Of a stretch of DNA of 64,000 bases, positions 35,751 to 42,998 are shown in pieces (position 1 is the first letter of the stretch; every line of letters begins with the position of its first letter). The DNA lies in the NCBI RefSeq assembly GCF_042650605.1, contig NZ_JBHSBN010000007.1, positions 62,001 to 126,000 of the forward strand. The letters are read 5' to 3'. The position numbers and the translations under genes were made by a program. The stretch is from Micromonospora_J zhanjiangensis. GTDB taxonomy: Bacteria > Actinomycetota > Actinomycetes > Mycobacteriales > Micromonosporaceae. Below the pieces are notes generated by a model that saw only the letters and a list, made by a program, of their open reading frames with translations, made no database searches and was not told where the DNA came from.

Positions 35751-36734
35751 GTGCGGGCCAGTCGACTTCTTTCCATCCTCCTGCTGCTGCAGGCCCGGGG
35801 TCGGCTGACCGCCGCCCAGCTCGCCGCCGAGCTGGAGGTCTCCGTCCGCACCGTCTACCGGGACGTCGAGTCACTGCACGCCGCCGGCATCCCGCTGTAC
35901 GGCGAGGCCGGCCACGCCGGCGGCTACCAACTGGTCGACGGGTGGCGGACCCGACTGACCGGGCTCACCGAGGCCGAGGCCGGCAGCCTCTTCCTGGCCG
36001 GTCTGCCCGGTCCGGCCGCCGAGCTGGGCTACGGCGCGGTGCTGGCCACTCTCAAACTCAAGCTCAGCGCCGCACTCCCGGCCGAGTTGGCCGACCGGGC
36101 CGCCCGGGTGCAGGAACGCTTCCACCTCGACGCCCCCGGCTGGTATTCCGACGGCGATCCGTCCCCGCACCTGGCGGCCACCGCCGACGCGGTCTGGGAG
36201 CAGCGCCGCATCCGGGTCCGCTACCGCAGCTGGCGCGGCGACGCCGAGCGCACCCTGGAGCCGTACGGGCTGGTGCTCAAGGGCGGCCGCTGGTACGCCG
36301 TCGCCCGTACCGTCGGTGGGAGTCGGCCCGGCCCCGCGACGTACCGGATCAACCAGGTCCTGGCCCTGACCGCCACCGACGAATGCTTCGACCGGCCGGC
36401 GGACTTCGACCTGGCCGGCTGGTGGCACGCTCACGTCCGCGACTTCCGGACCCGCCTGCACCAGGACGAGGCCCGCATCCGCCTCTCGCCCGCCGGCCGC
36501 CGCCGGCTGCGCGAGGTGGCCGCGGACCCGGTGGTACGGGCGGTGGACGACACCGCCGAGGCGCCGGACGCCGACGGTTGGGTCACCGCCCGGGTACCGA
36601 TCGAGTCGCTGACCCACGCGCACGGCGACTTCCTGCGACTGGGCGCGGAGGTGGAGGTACTGTCGCCGGCACCGCTGCGGGCCCGGATCGCCGAAACGGC
36701 CCGCGGCCTGGCCGCGCTCTACCCGCCCGGCTGA
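35751..36734 (+). CDS. HTH/WYL-domain transcriptional regulator (YafY-like)
   Basis: 327-residue regulator. An N-terminal winged helix (RLLSILLLLQARGRLTAAQLAAEL and VSVRTVYRDVESLHAAG) is followed by a WYL domain (EPYGLVLKGGRWYAVAR). A C-terminal WCX extension (RIRLSPAGRRRLREVA) completes it. WYL domains sense small ligands or nucleic acids. GTG at 35751 is exactly 7 nt after a TACCGT box that lies within a dyad, suggesting autoregulation and control of the divergent pair. Confidence 0.92.
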   Translation: MRASRLLSILLLLQARGRLTAAQLAAELEVSVRTVYRDVESLHAAGIPLYGEAGHAGGYQLVDGWRTRLTGLTEAEAGSLFLAGLPGPAAELGYGAVLATLKLKLSAALPAELADRAARVQERFHLDAPGWYSDGDPSPHLAATADAVWEQRRIRVRYRSWRGDAERTLEPYGLVLKGGRWYAVARTVGGSRPGPATYRINQVLALTATDECFDRPADFDLAGWWHAHVRDFRTRLHQDEARIRLSPAGRRRLREVAADPVVRAVDDTAEAPDADGWVTARVPIESLTHAHGDFLRLGAEVEVLSPAPLRARIAETARGLAALYPPG

Positions 36735-36754
36735 GGCTCGACGGCCTGCGAACG

Positions 36755-37126
36755 CTACATGCGGTCAAGCCGATCCAGCAGGTGGGCATGGATCGCGCGA
36801 GCCTCCTCGGTGACCTGCTCGACCTGTCGAGCGAGGTCGGCCCTGGACGCCTCAATCGACCCCACGCCGAACGTCGAGCCGCTTTGGTCGACCTGCGCCC
36901 GCACCGCAGCGGAGGCCTGAGCCTGCAGGTCTTCATGGGCGGCGCGGATCGCGGCGATGATCGATGTGCCCAGTGTTCCGCTCGACATCCGCATTCCGGC
37001 CGGCTCGATGTGAATCTCAGTGGGCAAACCGGCGGCGTCCACCCGCGCCAGGACCAGACCGTCCTCGGAACGGCCGACACCGGTGAGTCGATCGAGCGCA
37101 TCTATCAACGGTTCCTGCTGCTCCAT
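36755..37126 (-). CDS. YbaB/EbfC family-like DNA-binding protein
   Basis: 123-residue protein with the pattern of the YbaB/EbfC family: a central strand-rich section (GLVLARVDAAGLPTEIHIEPAG) and a long C-terminal helix (ADLARQVEQVTEEARAIHAHLLDRL). Such paralogues often accompany T7SS/WXG100 genes in actinomycetes. ATG at 37126 follows an AAGGGA ribosome site. It is divergent from the EspC-like operon. Confidence 0.65.
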   Translation of the reverse strand: MEQQEPLIDALDRLTGVGRSEDGLVLARVDAAGLPTEIHIEPAGMRMSSGTLGTSIIAAIRAAHEDLQAQASAAVRAQVDQSGSTFGVGSIEASRADLARQVEQVTEEARAIHAHLLDRLDRM

Positions 37127-37193
37127 GCGTATCCCTTCGTCACTTCGTGCGCCCTCCCACGGTATGTGGTGGCGTCGATGCATAGTGGACCTC

Positions 37194-37418
37194 GTGACTA
37201 AACCCGACATCGGTCGAATGCTTCGTTACGTCGGCTTGACGATGCTCGCCATTGGGACGGCCGGTGCCGTCGGTGGGGTGCTCGCCATTCTGGTCACCGT
37301 GATCGGGGTGCGCGAGCACATCAGTACCGCCGTCGACGTGCTTGTTGGCGCGGGGATGTGTCTCGGCATCGCCTCAGGCCTGTTGGTTGCCGCCCGTCAT
37401 CTTGGAGGAGTCCGATGA
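37194..37418 (+). CDS. Small two-helix membrane protein
   Basis: 74 residues with two hydrophobic helices (MLAIGTAGAVGGVLAILVTV and VDVLVGAGMCLGIASGLLVAA). GTG at 37194 follows a CATAGT box by 7 nt. It overlaps the next gene by ATGA, and so starts a three-gene operon with an EspC-like protein and a larger membrane protein. Function unknown. Confidence 0.65.
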   Translation: MTKPDIGRMLRYVGLTMLAIGTAGAVGGVLAILVTVIGVREHISTAVDVLVGAGMCLGIASGLLVAARHLGGVR

Positions 37419-37732
37419 GCAACGGCTTCGACGTCGATCCGAACCACCTGCGCAGAGTCGCGGTGCAGATCGAAGATTTGACGACTCGGGTCGAGAGCCT
37501 CGGCCGTAGGTCAACCGACGGCGAGACAAGTCCGACCTCGTTGGTGTTCCCGCAACATCCGCAGGGCCAGCGGGCCGGGCAGATTTGGCAGGACGCCAGG
37601 CCGGTCTTTACCCAGGCCCTCACCCAGGCAGCACAGATGCTTGCTCGTACCGGTAACAACTTCCGGGCGGCGGCCGCCGCTTACGAACAGGCTGACAGCA
37701 ACGCCACCAGCCGGATGGGTCCGTTGCAGTGA
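37415..37732 (+). CDS. EspC/WXG100-like T7SS substrate candidate
   Basis: 105-residue helix-turn-helix hairpin protein of the size and pattern of ESX-secreted EspC-like proteins (FDVDPNHLRRVAVQIEDLTTRV at the start). The C-terminal helix carries YEQAD, which fits the YxxxD/E secretion signal of type VII secretion. The central WxG turn is not present. ATGA and GTGA overlaps on both sides place it in a tight operon between two membrane proteins. Confidence 0.7.
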   Translation: MSNGFDVDPNHLRRVAVQIEDLTTRVESLGRRSTDGETSPTSLVFPQHPQGQRAGQIWQDARPVFTQALTQAAQMLARTGNNFRAAAAAYEQADSNATSRMGPLQ

Positions 37733-38436
37733 CTAACGTCGAGGCTAAGTACGACATCGACATGTCCGACGTGCGACGGGTCGAGAGGCTCGTCGGAGCG
37801 AAACTTCCCGACATCCTTGAACCCTTGCGGCAAGTCGACGGCGATTTCGAAGCGGTCAAGGCGTCCCTACGCTACTACCGCGAAATCGCAGACGAGATTG
37901 ACGCTGTCTACGCGGATCTTGCGCAGGTCCGCGCCGACGTCGCCTGGGCCGGCCATGCTGGTGATTCCGGCCGCAACGCGCTGGACTGGATCCTGCTCGT
38001 GCTGGGATGGATCGGCGCGATCATTCTGGCGGTTGTCGCGGCCCTGCTCATGTTGGTGGCGTTGCTGTTGTACGCGATCGGGGCCATCCTCCAGTGGATA
38101 GGCAAGGCCCTTGCCGTGGTCGCTGCCTGCGTCGCGGTGATCGTTCTGCTCGTGGTGCTGATCCGCTCCGGCGGCCGGGGGCAGACCGGTCGTCTGACCA
38201 TGATCTGGGCGGCGCTGCGGGCAACGTTCGACATGGTCTACATGGCTACCCTTGGGATCACCGGCGCGCTCGGCGACGGCTTGGGGTGGCTGTGTGAACA
38301 GGCCGCCAAGGGAGTCATGTGGTTGGCGCTCTGGCTGGTCGAGGTTGGGACGAAATGGACCGATTCACCACCCGATCAAGTCGAACCTCTGCGCAGGGAA
38401 CGCAACAAACTTTTCGGCGCCGACGCAAACGACTAG
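37729..38436 (+). CDS. Membrane protein of the EspC-like operon
   Basis: 235 residues. An N-terminal helical segment (about 1-80, with DFEAVKASLRYYREIADEIDAVYADLAQV) is followed by two or three long hydrophobic helices (85-150) and another amphipathic helix region (170-205). No known family. It overlaps the EspC-like gene by 4 nt, so stoichiometric production with it is likely. It might be the immunity, anchor or membrane partner of the secreted protein (inference). Confidence 0.7.
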   Translation: MTNVEAKYDIDMSDVRRVERLVGAKLPDILEPLRQVDGDFEAVKASLRYYREIADEIDAVYADLAQVRADVAWAGHAGDSGRNALDWILLVLGWIGAIILAVVAALLMLVALLLYAIGAILQWIGKALAVVAACVAVIVLLVVLIRSGGRGQTGRLTMIWAALRATFDMVYMATLGITGALGDGLGWLCEQAAKGVMWLALWLVEVGTKWTDSPPDQVEPLRRERNKLFGADAND

Positions 38437-38762
38437 CGATTCACCGGGGGTGGTTGGCGTTTCTCTGTAGTGCTGGGGTCAGGCGGAGGCAGATACGTTC
38501 CAAAGGCGGTGCATCTGGTCCAGCCGACGAACCGGGTGAACATGGCGGTCGTGTCAAGCTCGGACGGGTCGAGTCGGTACAGGTCGGCCACCGCCTCGTG
38601 CAGCACTGTCGTCATGTAGACGCTGAGCCCTGGGCGGTCGTTCTCGTACTCGCCCTTGAGGGTCAGGCGGGCGTGGGCGCACGGCCACGGTCCGGCGCAG
38701 GCGCGGCAGATCCAGAGCGGCCGGATCGGCGTGTGCGCCCGGAGGGCGTACGGCAGGTTCAT
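38433..38762 (-). CDS. Cys-rich small protein, 'flavin reductase'-annotated family
   Basis: 109 residues. The N-terminal WICRACAGPWPCAHAR resembles a zinc-binding knuckle, followed by VYMTTVLHEAVADLYRLDP and MFTRFVGWT. Very similar small actinomycete proteins are often labelled flavin reductase in databases, though no flavin motif is visible. The ATG overlaps the previous gene's stop (ATGA). It converges on the plus-strand membrane protein gene with a 4-nt overlap. Confidence 0.6.
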   Translation of the reverse strand: MNLPYALRAHTPIRPLWICRACAGPWPCAHARLTLKGEYENDRPGLSVYMTTVLHEAVADLYRLDPSELDTTAMFTRFVGWTRCTAFGTYLPPPDPSTTEKRQPPPVNR

Positions 38763-39004
38763 TGCCGCTCACCGTCCCGGCGCCAGACGGCGGCCTGGTT
38801 GCGCTCGGGGGAGCGGTTGGTCGGCCAGGCGGGACGGTTGGCCCAGGCTGGCCGGTAGTCGCGCGGCTCGGTGGGCACGGCGGCCAGCCGGTCCGGGCAG
38901 GTCTTCCAGCGGAAGCCGCAGACGCACCACCGCCCCCACCGGGCCCAGTTCCGACGATGCCGCGGCGCAAGCGGCACAGGTTTCGCTGTACGGCGTATGG
39001 GCAT
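38759..39004 (-). CDS. Small Cys/Trp/Arg-rich protein
   Basis: 81 residues, RRNWARWGRWCVCGFRWKTCPDRLA with three cysteines (CVCG...C) that may bind zinc, and a Trp/Arg-rich tail. No family is recognised. It is translationally coupled to the following Cys-rich gene and divergent from two small HTH genes, with an inverted repeat in the spacer. Confidence 0.55.
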   Translation of the reverse strand: MPIRRTAKPVPLAPRHRRNWARWGRWCVCGFRWKTCPDRLAAVPTEPRDYRPAWANRPAWPTNRSPERNQAAVWRRDGERQ

Positions 39005-39013
39005 ACCGCCATG

Positions 39014-39032
39014 TTGCCCAGTTGATAGGCAA
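39014..39032. promoter_or_regulatory. Inverted repeat upstream of the Cys-rich pair
   Basis: TTGCC and GGCAA (5 bp) separated by 9 nt, just upstream of the minus-strand start at 39004 and 55 nt from the plus-strand HTH gene at 39087. A TTGACG -35-like element is next to it on the minus strand. Confidence 0.35.
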
Positions 39033-39086
39033 GCGTCAAGCCCCCCTAGGCATGCGAAAGTTTTCGGTATCCGGAGTGTCCCAAAG

Positions 39087-39299
39087 ATGGAGTTGGAGCT
39101 GTGGGCCGCGCAGGAGATCGGGCAGTACCTCAATGTGTCTCGGCAGCGCGTCTCGCAGCTAGCCGCCCGTCATCATGATTGGCCGCAACCAGTCGCCACT
39201 TTGGCGGTCGGTCGGATCTGGCTGGCTGATGACATCCGAGCCTGGGCGGCGAAGCGCGGCCGTCCACTTCCGATCGACGAACCCGACGAAGGCGAGTGA
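39087..39299 (+). CDS. Small AlpA/excisionase-like HTH protein 1
   Basis: 70-residue MerR/AlpA-type HTH (WAAQEIGQYLNVSRQRVSQLA, then VGRIWLADDIRAWAAKRGR). Such proteins act as excisionases or small regulators. It is a paralogue of the next gene (same SRQR-S-LA and VGR-W---DIR pattern). It has no integrase beside it, so a regulatory role is more likely than excision. Confidence 0.75.
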   Translation: MELELWAAQEIGQYLNVSRQRVSQLAARHHDWPQPVATLAVGRIWLADDIRAWAAKRGRPLPIDEPDEGE

Positions 39300-39332
39300 C
39301 ACATAAATACCTGCGGCCGGATGGTCTGAAAG

Positions 39333-39530
39333 GTGGCAGAAGAGGTCATGGCGATGGCCGAGATCGCGGCGTTTCTCGGCATCTCTCGCCAGCGCGCCAG
39401 CACTCTCGCCGAGCGCCCGGACTTCCCAGCGCCGATCGCGCATCTCACTGTCGGTCGAGTCTGGTCGACCGCTGACATCCGCAGGTACGCAGCTCGCCGT
39501 CGCGCCGAACTCGAAGGTGAGGCCGGCTGA
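39333..39530 (+). CDS. Small AlpA/excisionase-like HTH protein 2
   Basis: 65-residue paralogue of the preceding HTH protein (EIAAFLGISRQRASTLAERPDFP, then LTVGRVWSTADIRRYAA). Tandem duplication with divergence. GTG at 39333 or ATG at 39348 may be the start; the HTH is complete with either. Confidence 0.75.
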   Translation: MAEEVMAMAEIAAFLGISRQRASTLAERPDFPAPIAHLTVGRVWSTADIRRYAARRRAELEGEAG

Positions 39531-39595
39531 CAAATGCTGCGGGGGTCGGACGCTCCAACTGCTGAGTAGGAGACCGGCCGGAGCGCGGAACGCGG

Positions 39596-40693
39596 TCAGC
39601 GAGCGTCCGGCCGCCTCCGGAGGCGAGGTAGCAGTACGGCGACCACGAGCCCGACGACGAGTAGAGCCGCGACGGCGATCATCACCAGCGTGAGGGTGGT
39701 GTTGTTCGACCGCTTCTCAGGGGGTGCGGTGATCGCGGACGTCGGCGGGCTCGGGTTGATCGACGCGCTCACGCTCGCCGATGGCTCCAACGGCGGTACG
39801 TCCGCCGTCAGCGCGGCTATCAGGTTGAGTTCCCCGTAGCCGTACTCGGGGTCGCGGCCGGGCGAACCCTTGTCCGTGGCGGTCGCCGTGAGCCGGTGGA
39901 CCACTTCTTTTGCCGACAAGTTCGGATACTTGCTCCGAATCAGCGCCACCGCTCCTGAAACAATGGCGGTGGAGTCGGACGTGCCGCTGCTCGTGCGGTA
40001 TTTGCCACCTATATCGGTGCTGCAGATGTTTGCGCCCGGGGCGACAATCACAATCTGCTTACCGCTGACTGATATAGCTGCTCGCTCTCCGGACTGATCG
40101 GTGGCTCCTGTCGCAACGACCCCATCCAAGGCGGCTGGATATGTGACTCCGTAATCCTGTGGTCGATTTCCGGCTGCTGCGACAATCACTATGTCTGCGG
40201 CTAATGCTGCTCGAATCGCCGAGAGGTCATTGGGGCCTAATCCTCCACCTAGTGAGAGATTTATTACCCTAACCTTCCGGACTGTTGCCCATTCGACTGC
40301 CTTTGATAGTGACGATGGATCGCTGGTTTGCTTTTTTTCGGTGTACCTCACGGGCAGGATCTTGGCTTCAGGTGCTATGCCAGAGACAAGCCCTGCCATG
40401 GCGGTACCGTGGCCATCAATATCGCGACGACCGTCGCCGGTTCCATTCGGAAATGTCTCTGTGCCTGGCAGCAGCCTTCCCTGCAGGTCCGAGTGGGGGT
40501 CGACGCCAGTATCAATAACGGCGACGGTGGATCCACCACCCTTGCTGATCCTATGTGCCTCAGTAACTTTTAGGTGTGACAAATGCCACGGGCTTTCGCA
40601 GGCTCGGCTTGCCTGCGCAGGCGATACAGGCATTGCCGTAACGGCTGGGATGAGGAGAGCCGCGATGGCTCTGGCCGTTGATCGGTGTTTCAC
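39596..40693 (-). CDS. Mycosin-like S8 subtilisin serine protease (T7SS-associated)
   Basis: 365-residue membrane-anchored protease. A signal peptide (RAIAALLIPAVTAMPVSPAQA) is followed by the subtilase domain: Asp in VAVIDTGVDPHSDL, His in DIDGHGTAMAGL and Ser in TSSGTSDSTAIVSGA. A Pro/Ser-rich stretch and one C-terminal membrane helix (LVMIAVAALLVVGLVVAVLL) with a basic tail complete it. This is the mycosin (MycP) architecture, a required T7SS component. It overlaps the upstream long substrate-like gene by 4 nt. No EccB/C/D/E core genes are in the window. Third-position GC is visibly lower in its middle than in neighbours, hinting at recent transfer. Confidence 0.88.
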   Translation of the reverse strand: MKHRSTARAIAALLIPAVTAMPVSPAQASRACESPWHLSHLKVTEAHRISKGGGSTVAVIDTGVDPHSDLQGRLLPGTETFPNGTGDGRRDIDGHGTAMAGLVSGIAPEAKILPVRYTEKKQTSDPSSLSKAVEWATVRKVRVINLSLGGGLGPNDLSAIRAALAADIVIVAAAGNRPQDYGVTYPAALDGVVATGATDQSGERAAISVSGKQIVIVAPGANICSTDIGGKYRTSSGTSDSTAIVSGAVALIRSKYPNLSAKEVVHRLTATATDKGSPGRDPEYGYGELNLIAALTADVPPLEPSASVSASINPSPPTSAITAPPEKRSNNTTLTLVMIAVAALLVVGLVVAVLLPRLRRRPDAR

Positions 40694-42069
40694 CTGTCCA
40701 ACCCGATTGCCGGCCCGGGATCGATGGGTCCAGGTGCCTCTGGTGGAAGAAGTACTGGGGGAACCCCTTCCTCAACCTCCCAGGGATTGTCTGGGTCCCA
40801 GGGTTTTCCTACCCGGGTTTTCTCTTTATCAATAGATTTTTCTGGCGAAACCCTGTTCCATGCATGGCCCCTCGAACTTATAGAGTCCTTGCGTGCCCCC
40901 TGGCTCGGTCGATGGCTTGTGCTGCCTACTGGGGTGCTACCTGTGCCGCCGCCGATCACGCCGCCGACCGGATTGATTCTTCGTGGCTGCGTCGCAGCGC
41001 CTCCGGGCTGTCCTAACCCCGGACCACCTCCGATCAATCCGCCAGGCGGTAAGGGTCGCGACGCTACAGGCGCTTCTCCAATGGGAAATCTGGTAGCTCC
41101 ATTCAGTCGGTCGCTGAGCGGAAGTCCTCCCGTGGGACCAATTGGCCGATTGGCTAGCGGCCTACCTGGCGCGCCTGGCAACGCTGACTGGGGTGGAAAA
41201 CCTGCCGAGAAATTGGTCGGACCACCGATCGGCGAGGGGGCAGGAATCGCCGGTACCGGGGCGGCTGGGAGATGCGTGGCTTGTGTGCCAGCGCTCCCCA
41301 ATATTGGGCCGTTACCACCGATCACTGAACCAGGACTCGGCGCGCGAGGGGTCGGGACTGGAGCACGGCCGCTCTCTGATGCTCGCTCCTGCAAGCCGCC
41401 AGAAGTGTCGACGGGGACAGGAACGATCGGAGGGATAACCGGAGCGGAACCGCCGCCTGGCTGACTCGGATCGTCAGGCGCTCTGTTCCCAGGTGACCTG
41501 TATACCGGTGGTCGTTGGATCTGGACCTGGGCCTGGACGAGTTCGGTGCTCAGGCCGTACATCATGGTGCGGGCCTTGGCGTTCAGGGCTTCCAGCTCCG
41601 CGTCGGTCACCGGCGGCCGGCCGTGCACCCCGTCGAACCCGGCCTGCTTCAGCGACGCCTGCCGCTCGTCGTACTTCTGCTTCTCGCCCGCCTTCGCGAC
41701 GTACTCCTGATGCAGCTTCTCCAGCTTGCTCCGGGTCGCGCTGATCGCCGTCGTGGCCGCCGAGAACGTCGTGTAGTTGGCGCTGGCCACCTCGTGGGTG
41801 CCGCGCAGGCTCTGGATCAGGAAGTCGAGCCGGTTCACGTACTCGGCGGCGGCCTGGCTCTTGCCGGGTGGCCAGGCGGCGGCGAGGCTGTCCCGGTACT
41901 GCTGGACGCGGGACAGGTGGTACGAGGTCAGGTCGCAGGTCTTCTTCCAGCCGTCGGCGACCTTCCAGTGGTCGTCGGTGTGCTGGTCGGCCAGCTTCTC
42001 CCACATCTGCGGCACGGTCTGCCGGGACCAGTCGGTGATGCCCGAGCTGCCGCCGTCGTTGAGTTCCAT
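40690..42069 (-). CDS. Long WXG100-like, Pro/Gly-rich T7SS substrate candidate
   Basis: 459 residues. The first about 190 are helical (SRQTVPQMWEKLADQHTDDH, then coiled-coil ATRSKLEKLHQEYVAKAGEKQKY), like the N-terminal helical domain of PPE/WXG-type exported proteins. The rest is a Pro/Gly/Ser-rich passenger with GG-rich repeats and a conserved-looking C-terminal motif WEVEEGVPPVLLP. ATG at 42069 overlaps the preceding stop (TGATG). The 3' half is clearly less GC-rich (about 41.0-40.7 kb), parallel with the mycosin gene. Probable substrate or cofactor of the mycosin-linked system. Confidence 0.75.
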   Translation of the reverse strand: MELNDGGSSGITDWSRQTVPQMWEKLADQHTDDHWKVADGWKKTCDLTSYHLSRVQQYRDSLAAAWPPGKSQAAAEYVNRLDFLIQSLRGTHEVASANYTTFSAATTAISATRSKLEKLHQEYVAKAGEKQKYDERQASLKQAGFDGVHGRPPVTDAELEALNAKARTMMYGLSTELVQAQVQIQRPPVYRSPGNRAPDDPSQPGGGSAPVIPPIVPVPVDTSGGLQERASESGRAPVPTPRAPSPGSVIGGNGPILGSAGTQATHLPAAPVPAIPAPSPIGGPTNFSAGFPPQSALPGAPGRPLANRPIGPTGGLPLSDRLNGATRFPIGEAPVASRPLPPGGLIGGGPGLGQPGGAATQPRRINPVGGVIGGGTGSTPVGSTSHRPSQGARKDSISSRGHAWNRVSPEKSIDKEKTRVGKPWDPDNPWEVEEGVPPVLLPPEAPGPIDPGPAIGLDR

Positions 42070-42533
42070 CAGACGTTCCCTGCGGTGTCCGGTGGTGTGG
42101 GGGTGGGGAAGGAACCCGACGTGTCGGGTGCGCCCGGCCCGGGCACCCGGGCGACCGCGGTCTCGTCGAGCGCGTCCCGCACGTCGGCCGCGCGGGCCGC
42201 GGCGAAGGCGTCCGACCCGCGATAGTGCCTGCTGACCTTCTGCGCGGCGTACGCGAAGCCGCCGGTGGCGTCCCGGTAGACGTGGGCGTTGACGCTGGTG
42301 AGCTGCTGGGCGTCGTTGTGGGCCTGCATGAACGAGACGAGTTCGGGGAAGTCGGCGCGTGGCTGGGGCAGCGGCGTGGTCATCGCCGCGTCGACCAGGT
42401 CCAGGTGCGGCACGTAGTTGCCGCGCACCTCGGCGTCCAGCTTGGCGGCGAGTTCCTCCATCCGGCCGATGTCGGCCTCGATGTCGCCGTAGTCCCGCAG
42501 CCACGCCGGTGGAAGGTCTTCCTCAGGTATCAC
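42069..42533 (-). CDS. Small helical protein upstream of the T7SS substrate
   Basis: 154 residues, helical, starting EEDLPPAWLRDYGDIEADIGRMEELAAKL. It resembles ESX-secretion associated helical hairpin proteins. Candidate YxxxE-type sequences (YGDIE) occur near the N-terminus. Coupled by TGATG to the long substrate gene. The GTG at 42533 follows a GGGGAGG site, so this is the first gene of the minus-strand T7SS-like operon. Confidence 0.7.
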   Translation of the reverse strand: MIPEEDLPPAWLRDYGDIEADIGRMEELAAKLDAEVRGNYVPHLDLVDAAMTTPLPQPRADFPELVSFMQAHNDAQQLTSVNAHVYRDATGGFAYAAQKVSRHYRGSDAFAAARAADVRDALDETAVARVPGPGAPDTSGSFPTPTPPDTAGNV

Positions 42534-42616
42534 GGTGCCTCCCCAGGACCAGCCTCATGCCCAGAACGAGGTTAGTCGGTTACTGCCAGTGTCGGCAGCC
42601 CCGGCCGGGGTGTCGC

Positions 42617-42664
42617 CAGGGGAGGAACCAGGGGGAGCTGCAGGGGAGGAACCAGGGGAGGAGC
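42617..42664. repeat. Two-copy 24-bp direct repeat after accE
   Basis: A purine-rich unit beginning CAGGGGAGGAACCAGGGG occurs at 42617 and 42641, just past the accE stop. It ends before a variant GAGCTTCAG copy. Too short and too few copies to be a CRISPR. Confidence 0.75.
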
Positions 42665-42665
42665 T

Positions 42666-42896
42666 TCAGCGGGGGAGCGCGGAGAACCGCCAGCCGTCCG
42701 GACCGGGGCGAGCGCTCATCCCGTACCCGTAAGAAACGCCCGGTCGGGCGCTGCGGGTCCAGGCGGACGTGGTGGTCCGGCGGGCCGGTCCGGCGGTCGG
42801 TCGGGTACGGGTCATGATGGCGCCGACCAGCGCGGCCAGTTCCTCGGCGGTGGGGGTGCCCCGGACCACCCGGAACACCGGTTCCTGCTCAGCCAT
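42666..42896 (-). CDS. accE: Acyl-CoA carboxylase epsilon subunit
   Basis: 76-residue small subunit of the actinobacterial acyl-CoA carboxylase. The family signature FRVVRGTPTAEELAALVGAI is at residues 7-26, followed by a Trp/Arg-rich tail (SAWTRSARPG and DGWRFSALPR). It stabilises the alpha-beta complex. TACGCT lies 6 nt before the ATG. Normally adjacent to accD; here accD is about 7 kb away and maf/accA 8-15 kb away on the other side. Confidence 0.88.
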   Translation of the reverse strand: MAEQEPVFRVVRGTPTAEELAALVGAIMTRTRPTAGPARRTTTSAWTRSARPGVSYGYGMSARPGPDGWRFSALPR

Positions 42897-42998
42897 GGGC
42901 CCAGCGTACGGCCTCGTCGGCGGCCGCCTCACCAGTGTCCGTCCCATAGTGGCGTGCCGCTGGTGTGACCGCACCGTCCGCCGGGTACCGTTCTCCGG

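Noticed and set aside
37415..37732. Classical WXG100 (EsxA/B) protein
   Set aside because: No Trp-x-Gly turn is present. The length and the YxxxD motif fit EspC-like proteins better.
42617..42664. Direct repeat considered as a CRISPR remnant
   Set aside because: Only two 24-bp copies without spacers of CRISPR length and no cas genes nearby.
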